Shown here one piece after another: positions 8,357 to 15,855 of a DNA stretch of 64,000 nt (its first letter is position 1; each line of letters starts with the position of its first letter). The stretch is from Nocardia fusca NBRC 14340. Lineage in GTDB: Bacteria; Actinomycetota; Actinomycetes; Mycobacteriales; Mycobacteriaceae. The position numbers and the translations under genes are program-made. Below the pieces are notes generated by a model, which searched no databases, was not told the origin of the DNA, and saw only the letters and a program-made list of their open reading frames with translations. Location: NCBI RefSeq assembly GCF_001618425.1, contig NZ_BDCU01000031.1, forward strand, positions 124,001 to 188,000, written 5' to 3'.

Positions 8357-9745
8357 TCAGCCGGCGCGATCGGTATGGGCAGCCGCGGGCAGCGAACCCG
8401 GCGGGCCGGCACCGCCGGCCGTCGCTGTAGCGGTTCGCCGCCGCGCACGCCGGAAGCGTACTTCGCCGGCCACTATCGTCGCCTCGGTCATACCGCCGCC
8501 GCCCTCGACGATTGCGGCACATATGTCGTGCGCTCGTGACGCGTTGACGTCGATCACCGCCATATCGGCCGACCGTCCCGGCTCCAGACTGCCGATACGG
8601 TCGGCCAGACCCATGGCCTCGGCGCCACCCGCGGTCACGGCGTGGAACAGCCGGCAATGTAGATCACGCTGGTGGTAGCCCTGGCGACGGGCGATTCTGT
8701 ACAACTCCGCGGTATCGGCCAGGACATCCAGCGAGGGGCTGGACGACAGGGAATCCGTACCCACCGCGATGTGGTTGCCCTCGCGGAGGTAGTCGGCCAC
8801 CGGGGCCTCGTCCAGCCCGAGCACGGCATTCGAGCGGGGACACAGGGCAACGACCGTACCTGTCCTGCGCAAGATTTCGCGATCGTCGTCGTCGACATAG
8901 ACACCGTGCGCGACATGTGTGCACGAATCGAGAACACCGGCCGACGCGGCGTAGGCAACCGGACTCGTTCCGGCGCCGCCCTGGCGGAGGAGCGAGAAAT
9001 CGCCGTATCCGCGGTTGCGCCAGAAATCGGCCAACGGCCCCGCCGCCCGGACCACGTATTCGTATTCGGCACGTGATTCGGCCAGATGGATATGACTGCG
9101 CTGCCGCCGGGCGCGCGACAGCGCACTCACCTCGGCGAGTACCCGGCCGTCCAGCGAATACGGTGCGTGCGGCGACAGACCGACAGCGCCGTAGCTGCTC
9201 GCGGCCGCGCTGTCGAGAATCTCGACCGTTCGTTGTCGGCCGCGATCGGTCCAGTCGGTGTAGCGCATGCCGATCACCTCCCAGAAGGCGATACCGTGCA
9301 GGCCGCCCGTCCAGAGCACATCGAGGGCTTCGACGTGGGTGACCACATCGCTGACGGCCGTGGTACCGGCGCGTAGTACCGCGTCCAGGCCGCGCTCCGC
9401 GGACTGCCGCCATTGACGACGGTTCGCGTAGTCGGCGGCGAAAACCGTCGACCAGGCCTCGAAACTGGGGTAGGAACGAGTGCCCAGCTCCGACATATCG
9501 GTGTACTGCAGGTGGGTATGGGCGTTCACGAGCCCCGGAATCAGTGCGCCGGGCCATTCGACGACAGTGCATCCGGCACTCAGGTCGCGGCGCACATCGT
9601 CGAACCGGCCCACCTGCACGATATTCCCGTGAGCCACCGCAACGGCCCCGTGGCGGAATGCGAGATTGCTTCCGGCGAGAACCCACGGGGCGGTATGTAT
9701 CCGCGTTTCCGCGGCACCCGTTGCGGCCGGCTTCACCACAACCAC
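8357..9745 (-). CDS. COG0402-type amidohydrolase (nucleoside-type deaminase)
   Basis: A 462-residue metal-dependent amidohydrolase of the MtaD/DadD/SsnA group, which hydrolyses amino groups from adenine-type bases or triazines. Metal ligands are visible: HTH in GLVNAHTHLQYTD, His in RSHIHLAES, His in THVAHGVYVD and Asp in AVGTDSLSSSPSLD. The C-terminal beta-sandwich motif LEPGRSADMAVID is present. It is the last gene of a tightly overlapping operon with an ECF transporter and two SAHH-like proteins, and overlaps the EcfT gene by 13 bases. Deamination of an imported 5'-modified adenosine is the most economical role (inference); 6-aminodeoxyfutalosine deaminase is an alternative but no menaquinone genes are near. 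Start uncertain among clustered GTG codons. Confidence 0.9.
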   Translation of the reverse strand: MVVVKPAATGAAETRIHTAPWVLAGSNLAFRHGAVAVAHGNIVQVGRFDDVRRDLSAGCTVVEWPGALIPGLVNAHTHLQYTDMSELGTRSYPSFEAWSTVFAADYANRRQWRQSAERGLDAVLRAGTTAVSDVVTHVEALDVLWTGGLHGIAFWEVIGMRYTDWTDRGRQRTVEILDSAAASSYGAVGLSPHAPYSLDGRVLAEVSALSRARRQRSHIHLAESRAEYEYVVRAAGPLADFWRNRGYGDFSLLRQGGAGTSPVAYAASAGVLDSCTHVAHGVYVDDDDREILRRTGTVVALCPRSNAVLGLDEAPVADYLREGNHIAVGTDSLSSSPSLDVLADTAELYRIARRQGYHQRDLHCRLFHAVTAGGAEAMGLADRIGSLEPGRSADMAVIDVNASRAHDICAAIVEGGGGMTEATIVAGEVRFRRARRRTATATAGGAGPPGSLPAAAHTDRAG

Positions 9746-10548
9746 AGCCCCGGCATGGCGCCGCTGATATTCGCCGCCGTGGCGGCGGCCGCCACGGCGA
9801 CGAATATTGCCAGAACAGTCCGGTCGGCAGTGTCGAACCGGAGGGTCCGGAGCCAGGTCCGCCGGCCGTTGGCGAAGCCGCGTAGCTCCAGCGCATCGGC
9901 GACGTCCTCGGCGTCGACGAACGCACCCACGGTCACCGGAACGATCAACGGCTGGAGTTGACGGATCCGCCGGACCGGATTGCGGGTCGGTGCGGGTTCG
10001 TAGCCGCGTAACCGCTGCGCGGCGATTGTTTCCCGCAGATTGGCGGACGTGGTCGGAAGAAAGCGGAACGTCAGGTCGATGGCGTAGGCGAAACGGGCGG
10101 GGACGCCCAACCGGGCGAAAGCGACCGAGAGGTCTCCCGGCCGTACGGCGAAAGCCAGGGGGAAACCGGTCATCGCAATCGCCAGGAAGCGCGTCGCCAT
10201 ATTGAGCGTGTACGAGATGGACGCCGTCGAAATACTCACATCGATAACCGGGATCTGGAACAGCTCGATCGATGTGTCACCATATTTTCTGGCGCCGACG
10301 ATGATGCCGTTGATACTCGCGAATATCAATACAAAAAATCCGACGAAGAACCAATTGGAACGGACGGCACGAAACGGGATCCGGGCGGACGCGTAGAAGG
10401 CGAAGGCGAGTACCGCCGCCGCTGCCATGAGCCGGAAATCCCGGATCTGTGTGACGAGGACAACGGTCAGGGCGGGAACGACGATCAGGACCCGCGGGTC
10501 TCTGCGGCCGAGGAACGATTCTCCGGCGAGATAACGAGCAGCCTCCAC
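9733..10548 (-). CDS. ecfT: ECF transporter transmembrane component EcfT
   Basis: A 271-residue membrane scaffold of an energy-coupling-factor importer. It has four to six hydrophobic segments and the two Arg-Gly coupling motifs that touch the ATPases: AAQRLRGYE at about residues 182-190 and ALELRGFANG near 230. I start at the GTG that shares its first base with the S-component stop (TAGTG), giving MEAARYLAGES; the longer frame upstream overlaps the S gene completely. Translational coupling with the upstream S-component gene is therefore expected. It works with the fused ATPase and the S component of the same operon. Confidence 0.93.
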   Translation of the reverse strand: MEAARYLAGESFLGRRDPRVLIVVPALTVVLVTQIRDFRLMAAAAVLAFAFYASARIPFRAVRSNWFFVGFFVLIFASINGIIVGARKYGDTSIELFQIPVIDVSISTASISYTLNMATRFLAIAMTGFPLAFAVRPGDLSVAFARLGVPARFAYAIDLTFRFLPTTSANLRETIAAQRLRGYEPAPTRNPVRRIRQLQPLIVPVTVGAFVDAEDVADALELRGFANGRRTWLRTLRFDTADRTVLAIFVAVAAAATAANISGAMPGLWLW

Positions 10549-11108
10549 TATCGCCCCGCACGGTTCGCCAGCGGCTGCCACGCCCGGTCCAGCACGGGCA
10601 CCAGGAGCAGGGACACCGTGGCCGTTGTAGCGACGGCCGGGAGATAGGCGCCGGTGAACCAGTAGACGAAAGTATGTCCGAGGAGGACCTCGGTGATGGT
10701 GAACGCCAGACCGGCCGCTACCGCGACGAAGGTCAGTCCCGCCAGGCGAACCGCCTGGAACGATTTACGCTTCACCTTGGGAAGGTAGTGGGAGAGCAGG
10801 CTCGCGATCACACCTATCAGGCCGTTGGCCAGGCTCCAGTTCCAGAAGGTCAGAAAACCGAATCCTTGGATCTGATCGGTGATCGCCGTTCCCACCACAC
10901 CGGTGAAGAAACCGGCAACCGGCCCGAACCTGATACCGACGAAGGGCACGAGAGCCAGCGCCGGGCGGATCGCGACATTCGCCGTGCCCGGCAGAATGAA
11001 GCTGAATATCCCGAGCGCACCGTAGAGTGCCGCGCCGACCGCTCCGAACACCACGGTTCGCGAATCGACATGCCAGGGTCGGCCGATCACATCTCTAACC
11101 GCGGTCAT
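10548..11108 (-). CDS. ECF transporter S (substrate-binding) component, ECF-ribofla_trS-like
   Basis: A 186-residue membrane protein with about five to six helices. The block LGIFSFILPGTANVAIRPAL followed by GIRFGPVAGFFTGVVGTAITD matches the ECF-ribofla_trS (COG4720-like) group of S components. Members of this group have been assigned to several different vitamins or precursors, so the name does not fix the substrate. GAGGAG lies eight bases before the chosen ATG. It overlaps the ATPase gene by 14 bases. Its operon partners are SAHH-like proteins and a nucleoside-type deaminase, which points to a nucleoside-derived or thio-nucleoside ligand (inference). Confidence 0.88.
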   Translation of the reverse strand: MTAVRDVIGRPWHVDSRTVVFGAVGAALYGALGIFSFILPGTANVAIRPALALVPFVGIRFGPVAGFFTGVVGTAITDQIQGFGFLTFWNWSLANGLIGVIASLLSHYLPKVKRKSFQAVRLAGLTFVAVAAGLAFTITEVLLGHTFVYWFTGAYLPAVATTATVSLLLVPVLDRAWQPLANRAGR

Positions 11109-12801
11109 GCGCTGTGCTCCTCTTCGTCTGTGCGGAGTTTCCCGCGGAAATGGTTTCTTCTGCCGAACGAGCCGAGCCGAGTTCTCGGGCGAGAATGTTC
11201 GGTGGCGGTATCGAACCCGGTGCCGAACGAGAACTACGCGCGGCCCGGACATAATCGGTTTCGCGGAGTACCGCGCGCTCGGTGGAGGGGCTACCGCTGT
11301 GCCACAGCGACGCGTCGTGGACGATTTCGTACGGAGTACCGTCGGCGAGGATCCGCCCGCCGGCGACGACGAGCAGTCGGTCCGAGCGCCACAGGGCGAG
11401 GTCTACATCGTGGGTGATCAGATAGATGCTGTCCACGCTCGGCAGGGTCGAAATGGCATCGAGAAAGCGGGCAGCCGAGCGCAGGTCCTGCCCCGCGGTG
11501 GGTTCGTCGAGTATCAGGGTGCGGGGACGCAGGGTCAGTGCCAGGGCGAGTGCGAGTCTGCGTTGCTGACCGAACGACAGTGTGCGCGGAGGCCTGGTCA
11601 GAATGTCCGGCTCGTCGGCCAGACCGACCATTTCCAGCACCTGCCCCGAAATCTTCTCGATTTCGCCGGCCGCCACACCCAGGTTGCGTGGACCGAAGGC
11701 CAGTTCGTCGGCGACGGTGGCGGCGAAGAACGCCAGCGCCGGATTCTGGAACAGGTATCCGGTCGCGGCGGCCAGCTGTGTTGCCGGGTAGCTGTCGACG
11801 GGGCGGCCGTCCAATTCGACGGCACCGGCCGACACCTCGACCAGACCCACCGCGGCGCGCAGCAGCGTCGATTTTCCCGCGCCGTTGTGCCCCAGGACGG
11901 CGATACGTTCCCCCGCCAGCAGATCGGCGGTGACAGCGTCGAGAACAGTGGTGGCCCCGTATCCCAACCGGGCGTTCGTGTATCGCAGGCGCGACTCGCC
12001 GGTGGGACGTCGGCCCGGCCGGTGCTGGGGGCCGAGGGCGTCGGCGCGTGCGACCAGGGTGTCGAACGGTAACCGCACCACCTCGGGATCGGCTGTTCGG
12101 AGGAATCCCGGGATATCACCGGAGTAGGTGATCCGGCCGCGGTCGAGAAACACGACGCGATCCGGTTCCACGGGGAGAACCTCGTCCACCCGATGTTCGA
12201 TCACCACACCGGCGCCACCGCGATCGACATACTCGCGCAGGGCACGCAGGACCTGTACTGCCGCGTCGGGGTCCAGATTGGCCAGCGGCTCGTCGACGAT
12301 GATGACGCGCGGTTCCAGTACGAGGATGCCGGCGAACGCGACCAGTTGCAGTTGGCCGCCGGATAATTCGTGTGTTCCCGCGGCGAGCAGCTCCGCGGGC
12401 AACCCCAGTGTTTCTGCGACCCGTTGTACGCGCGCTCGGATCTCGCCCGGATCGAGCCGGCGGTTTTCCGGCCCGAAAGCGATATCGGCGGTCACCGAGT
12501 GACCCACGACCTGTTTCGCCGGATCCTGGAGCAACGTCCCCACGGTTTCGGAGATCTGCCCTACGCTCAGCGTCGAGGCGGGCGTACCGGCCACGGTGAC
12601 CGCGCCGGTGACCTCGGCGCTGTAGGCATGGGGTACCAAACCGTTGATCACACGCATCAAGGTGCTCTTACCGCATCCGGACGGGCCGGTGATCAAGACC
12701 AACTCTCCCGGATCGATCCGGAAACTCACTCCGTCCAGCGCGGGCACCGCGGATGAGGAGTACGTGACGGTGACATCGTCGAGCGCGATCAGCGGGTTCA
12801 T
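11095..12801 (-). CDS. ECF transporter fused double ATPase (EcfA-EcfA')
   Basis: A 568-residue protein carrying two complete ABC ATPase domains in one chain, as is common in actinobacterial ECF systems. Domain 1 has Walker A GPSGCGKSTL, signature LSGGQLQL and Walker B VIIVDEPLANLDPD. Domain 2 has Walker A GHNGAGKSTLL, signature LSFGQQRRLAL and Walker B LILDEPTAGQD. The C-terminal 60 residues are a polar, low-complexity extension. The start ATG overlaps the stop of the preceding SAHH-like gene (ATGA), which decides it over a longer open frame. It powers uptake through the adjacent S and T components. Confidence 0.95.
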   Translation of the reverse strand: MNPLIALDDVTVTYSSSAVPALDGVSFRIDPGELVLITGPSGCGKSTLMRVINGLVPHAYSAEVTGAVTVAGTPASTLSVGQISETVGTLLQDPAKQVVGHSVTADIAFGPENRRLDPGEIRARVQRVAETLGLPAELLAAGTHELSGGQLQLVAFAGILVLEPRVIIVDEPLANLDPDAAVQVLRALREYVDRGGAGVVIEHRVDEVLPVEPDRVVFLDRGRITYSGDIPGFLRTADPEVVRLPFDTLVARADALGPQHRPGRRPTGESRLRYTNARLGYGATTVLDAVTADLLAGERIAVLGHNGAGKSTLLRAAVGLVEVSAGAVELDGRPVDSYPATQLAAATGYLFQNPALAFFAATVADELAFGPRNLGVAAGEIEKISGQVLEMVGLADEPDILTRPPRTLSFGQQRRLALALALTLRPRTLILDEPTAGQDLRSAARFLDAISTLPSVDSIYLITHDVDLALWRSDRLLVVAGGRILADGTPYEIVHDASLWHSGSPSTERAVLRETDYVRAARSSRSAPGSIPPPNILARELGSARSAEETISAGNSAQTKRSTAHDRG

Positions 12802-14018
12802 CGAACCGCCTCCCCGGTGTTGTCTATCCGGATCCCCGCACTGCTGAGCTTGGCGTGGGCCACCCGGGTATCGGCCGAGGCCGGGAGCGCATGGACCTCG
12901 GCGGCGAGTCCGCTGCCCTCGAGGGCGAGATATTCGACCGCCAGTAACTGGACACCGAACGAGAGATCCATGATCTCGATCGGATTGCCCTCTCCCGCCG
13001 TGCAGTTGATGCAACCACCGTTGTCGAGGACGAGGACGGTTCGTCCGTTGGGCAGGTCGATCTCATCGATGCGATCGGCGGTGCGCCGCGTCGACGCCCC
13101 CGCCGCGAACGCGGCCTCGAGGGCTATTTCCTGGTCGACACCACCGGCCACCGCGACAGCCGCGCCATCCGGCAGCGCCGAGAGGTGCTCGACATCCACG
13201 GTGTGGGCGAAGCCGGTCGCGGAGATCAGTATGTCGGCGGCGGCCGCGGCCTCCACGAGCGGCGCGACCCGATAGCCGGCATGCAGCGCCTCGAGTGCCC
13301 GGATCGGGTCGATTTCGGCCACGGTGATCCGCGCGCCGAGGGCGCGCGCCGAACGCGCCACGCCACGTCCCACGTACCCGTAACCCGCGACAACGACCGA
13401 CTTTCCGGTCAGCACCGTGCCGAGGAGATCGGCGACGGCGAGAACTGTCGACTGCCCGGTACCGTGATCGTTGTCGAACAGGGTCTTGCTGCGGGCGTCA
13501 TTGGCCGCGACCACCGGAAACCGCAGCCGTCCCGCTCCGGCCATCGCTCGCAATGGGCGCAGACCACTGGTGGTCTCTTCGGACGCGCCACGGAGAGCAT
13601 CGAGGACATCGGCGGATGCCGAATGAGCCAGGCGGATCGAGCGCGCGCCGTCGTCGACGAGTATCTGCTGGCGGCGCGCGAGGAACTCGGTCCGGAGCAG
13701 CTGCTCGGTCGCGGCGGACGCGTCGGAACGAGCGAAAACGGCGATACCCGCCCGGTCCAGCGCGGCTGCCACGTCGTCACGAGTGTTCACCGCGCGACAC
13801 ACCACCGACACATCGGCGCCGGCCTCGGCCAACCGCAATGCCAGATTGGCGGTTTTCGGTTCCAGCACCAGCGACAATCCCACCCGCAGCCCGGCGAGGG
13901 TCCGTGCGCGGAGGAGTTCGCCGGCGAGAGTTTCGGTCACCGGCATGAACCGACGTGCCCAGTCGATCTTCTCTTGCCCGTGCCGCCACGCACCGGGCGT
14001 CCGTACGGCCGAGTTCAT
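12798..14018 (-). CDS. S-adenosylhomocysteine hydrolase-like protein, catalytic His replaced
   Basis: A 406-residue SAHH superfamily protein. Conserved landmarks: N-terminal KIDWARRFMPV, LVDDGARSI (Asp of the active site), SEETTSGLRPL (Glu), NDARSKTLFDN (Lys and Asp), GTGQST as in archaeal/Thermotoga SAHH, and the NAD site VVVAGYGYVGRGVARSARAL. In place of the active-site His of LHLEaKTA it reads LVLEPKTA, so His is Val. The C terminus GEGNPIEIMDLSFGVQLLAV is SAHH-like. It probably binds NAD and a 5'-thio- or 5'-modified nucleoside but need not cleave SAH. It overlaps both neighbours by 4 bases (ATGA) inside the ECF/deaminase operon. A housekeeping SAHH would be expected elsewhere in the genome. 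Confidence 0.88.
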   Translation of the reverse strand: MNSAVRTPGAWRHGQEKIDWARRFMPVTETLAGELLRARTLAGLRVGLSLVLEPKTANLALRLAEAGADVSVVCRAVNTRDDVAAALDRAGIAVFARSDASAATEQLLRTEFLARRQQILVDDGARSIRLAHSASADVLDALRGASEETTSGLRPLRAMAGAGRLRFPVVAANDARSKTLFDNDHGTGQSTVLAVADLLGTVLTGKSVVVAGYGYVGRGVARSARALGARITVAEIDPIRALEALHAGYRVAPLVEAAAAADILISATGFAHTVDVEHLSALPDGAAVAVAGGVDQEIALEAAFAAGASTRRTADRIDEIDLPNGRTVLVLDNGGCINCTAGEGNPIEIMDLSFGVQLLAVEYLALEGSGLAAEVHALPASADTRVAHAKLSSAGIRIDNTGEAVR

Positions 14019-14830
14019 GCCAGCAACACCTCCGCCAAGGCGACGTCGGCATCGCTCGGCTCCAGGGCGGACCGTAATACCGCGTACAGAGCCCTGATAT
14101 CCCCGCCGACACTGCCCAGAGCGGCAGGCGATGGCCGCGGCACCACGAAGATGGGCCGCGCCCCGGACAACTCGGTCAGGCCGCGGACCGTACCCACCGT
14201 GTCACCGACAGTGGTCAACCCGCCCGTCGACCCGGGAGCAGTGGCATCGATGGCCACCAGCGGTCGTTGCGCAGGCGCGATCGCCTCACGAACCAACGAG
14301 GGATGATTTCGTCCGGTGACCAGGACGATATCGATACCGCTCGAGACGATTTCCCCGTCCGTGACGGTCCATACCGGAACGCCGTGGCGGCCCGCGATAT
14401 CGATCAGTCCGACAGGGTCCTGGGCAGCGACTTCGAGCCGACCGCCGAAGCGCGCGACCGCACTCGCCAGCGCGTCGGCGCGAGTGCCGGTGCCCAGCAG
14501 CAGGATGCGGGTACCGGGCAGCAACAGGTTCGTCTCCCGGGCCAGGGAGCTCAGTATCAGATCGGCCCACGCCCACGTCTCGAACCGGCCGAGCACCACC
14601 GAGGCAGCGAAGATCTCGTCCCCGACGAGGAACTCCTCCGTACGCCCGGGTGTGGTCGGCGCACCCGAGTGCGTCAGTTGGGACCACAGCGCCTCGATCG
14701 AGGCCGCGGTGGAGGCATCGATCGAGGCAGCGGCGACCGGATATCGCAGACGTTCGGCGAGGTCCTTGCGGTCTGCGAGGTGGGTCACTGCCCGGTGGAG
14801 ACTTGGAGCACGAAATCGGTGTCCTGGCAC
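14015..14830 (-). CDS. SAHH-like Rossmann-fold partner protein
   Basis: A 271-residue protein at the head of the ECF operon. Its second half, ILLLGTGTRADALASAVARF followed by GGRLEVAAQDPVGLIDIAGR, parallels the NAD-binding segment of the neighbouring SAHH-like protein, and FETWAWADLILSSLA matches the helix before it. The catalytic N-terminal motifs of SAHH are missing. It is therefore a reduced paralogue, perhaps a regulatory or heteromeric partner (inference). The GTG start at 14830 has a TATAAC box eight bases upstream and no ribosome site, which fits a leaderless mRNA; GTG 14788 is the alternative start. I do not recognise a named family. Confidence 0.75.
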   Translation of the reverse strand: MPGHRFRAPSLHRAVTHLADRKDLAERLRYPVAAASIDASTAASIEALWSQLTHSGAPTTPGRTEEFLVGDEIFAASVVLGRFETWAWADLILSSLARETNLLLPGTRILLLGTGTRADALASAVARFGGRLEVAAQDPVGLIDIAGRHGVPVWTVTDGEIVSSGIDIVLVTGRNHPSLVREAIAPAQRPLVAIDATAPGSTGGLTTVGDTVGTVRGLTELSGARPIFVVPRPSPAALGSVGGDIRALYAVLRSALEPSDADVALAEVLLA

Positions 14831-14838
14831 AAGGGTTC

Positions 14839-14844
14839 GTTATA
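14839..14844 (-). promoter_or_regulatory. TATAAC -10 box for a leaderless operon start
   Basis: On the minus strand TATAAC ends eight bases before the GTG of the first operon gene, the spacing expected if transcription begins at or next to the start codon. No convincing -35 is visible, which is common in actinobacteria. Confidence 0.45.
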
Positions 14845-14883
14845 GCTCCCGGCGAAAACCTACCGCGATGGTTAAGCTCAGGT

Positions 14884-14907
14884 TGACCGGAAACGTACGG
14901 CCGGTCA
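14884..14907 (-). terminator. Hairpin at the end of the GNAT/toxin-like gene
   Basis: TGACCGG and CCGGTCA form a 7-bp stem with a 10-nt loop. It overlaps the stop codon of the gene upstream and precedes the ECF operon promoter, so it may separate the two transcripts. No T-tract follows. Confidence 0.35.
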
Positions 14908-15855
14908 TTCGTATGCTCGGCGGGCGGCCTCGACGCCGTCGTCGTAGCTTTCGACGATGCTTCCGCTGCCCGGTTCGTATCTCGAGCCGAGACGATCGGG
15001 GTCGTAGGTCATGAAGACGACGTCGGGCCGCCCCCCGTTGTAGCGGCTGTAGGTGTCGTAATCCCACCCCTCCGGCGCATAGCGGTCGTCCCATGGCAGG
15101 CGTGCGACCGGCTTGAAGCCACAAAAGGAGTACAGGTCGGGTAGTACGGTGTCGAAGCAGTTGAGGATCCGTCCACCCAGGGATACGCGAAGGCCCAGCA
15201 GAGCGCTCGAAACATGTGGGTGTGCACCGTCCTTGTGCGCCCACAGTGACAACAGTTCGTCACCCCGCAGCGCGCCGCCGGCCTTCCCGTCGTCTGTGAC
15301 GAACAGCCGCATATCGCGGTATTCCTCCAGGCTGTGCACATTGACCGAGGCGGAATAGCGACTGCCGTCCTTCAGCGCTTGCATCTGACTCCGGAAATAA
15401 TCGGCGTCGGCGGGATCCAATTCGTACAGCTTCGGCGTGCTCCGGCCGTGTTCACGAAGAAATGCGGCGTAATCATCCGGGAGGGTATGTTCCGCAATGG
15501 GACGGATCTCGCGGTCGCCGAAATTCAGAACCCGTAGAACTTCGCCATGTGAATCGCCTCGTCCGTCCAGCGCTCCTCGATCAGCCGACGTTCCGGCTCC
15601 GGAAGATCCGGTTTCCAGCCCAGGGTTCTCCAGAACTCCTCGCGCTCGGATCGATCCAGTTCCGGAATCGGGTCGCTCATGTGAAATCCCCTTACTGGCG
15701 TTCGAGTCCGTATCGTCGGCAATATGATTTACCCCGCCGCGAACTTTACCACTGGTGTCCTTTGTCGCTTTGCTCGCGCCCGCTCCGATGCTTCGAGCGG
15801 CGTCGACCATTCGCTGGAGTAGCGCCTTACGTAGACCATCAAGAGGGTTGTCCAC
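14905..15855 (-). CDS. GNAT-like, phage/polymorphic-toxin-type protein
   Basis: A 316-codon frame starting at GTG 15855 behind AAAGG. The N-terminal 60 residues (MDNPLDGLRKALLQRMVDAA...) are polar. The C-terminal 190 residues form one coherent domain: YSASVNVHSLEEYRDMRLFV, DGKAGGALRGDELLSLWAHK, then ILNCFDTVLPDLYSFCGFKP, followed by VARLPWD and RPDVVFMTYD. The LPDLYSFCGFKPVAR run is the acetyl-CoA-fold motif B of GNAT proteins, and the ensemble resembles acetyltransferase-like domains found in phage polyproteins and polymorphic toxins (from memory, not searched). Between about 15530 and 15680 this frame loses protein-like character while another frame gains it (see the nested ORF), so a frameshift is possible. 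GC content is lower than the neighbours. Confidence 0.6.
   Translation of the reverse strand: MDNPLDGLRKALLQRMVDAARSIGAGASKATKDTSGKVRGGVNHIADDTDSNASKGISHERPDSGTGSIRARGVLENPGLETGSSGAGTSADRGALDGRGDSHGEVLRVLNFGDREIRPIAEHTLPDDYAAFLREHGRSTPKLYELDPADADYFRSQMQALKDGSRYSASVNVHSLEEYRDMRLFVTDDGKAGGALRGDELLSLWAHKDGAHPHVSSALLGLRVSLGGRILNCFDTVLPDLYSFCGFKPVARLPWDDRYAPEGWDYDTYSRYNGGRPDVVFMTYDPDRLGSRYEPGSGSIVESYDDGVEAARRAYE
15525..15680 (-). CDS. Nested small ORF (51 aa) with a strong ribosome site
   Basis: A 51-residue frame inside the preceding entry, in a different frame: MSDPIPELDRSEREEFW, then PEPERRLIEERWTDEAIHMA and KFYGF. It starts at ATG with AAGGGGA seven bases upstream, the best ribosome site of this locus, and reads like a real soluble protein (Trp, alternating charges). 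Its stop is immediately followed, one base back in frame, by the region where the toxin-like domain becomes convincing. It is either a separate coupled small gene or the true N terminus of the GNAT domain joined by a -1 frameshift or indel. Confidence 0.5.
   Translation of the reverse strand: MSDPIPELDRSEREEFWRTLGWKPDLPEPERRLIEERWTDEAIHMAKFYGF

Noticed and set aside
10548..11108. Calling the S component a riboflavin transporter
   Set aside because: It resembles a family named after riboflavin, but members have different ligands and no FMN riboswitch or rib gene is nearby.
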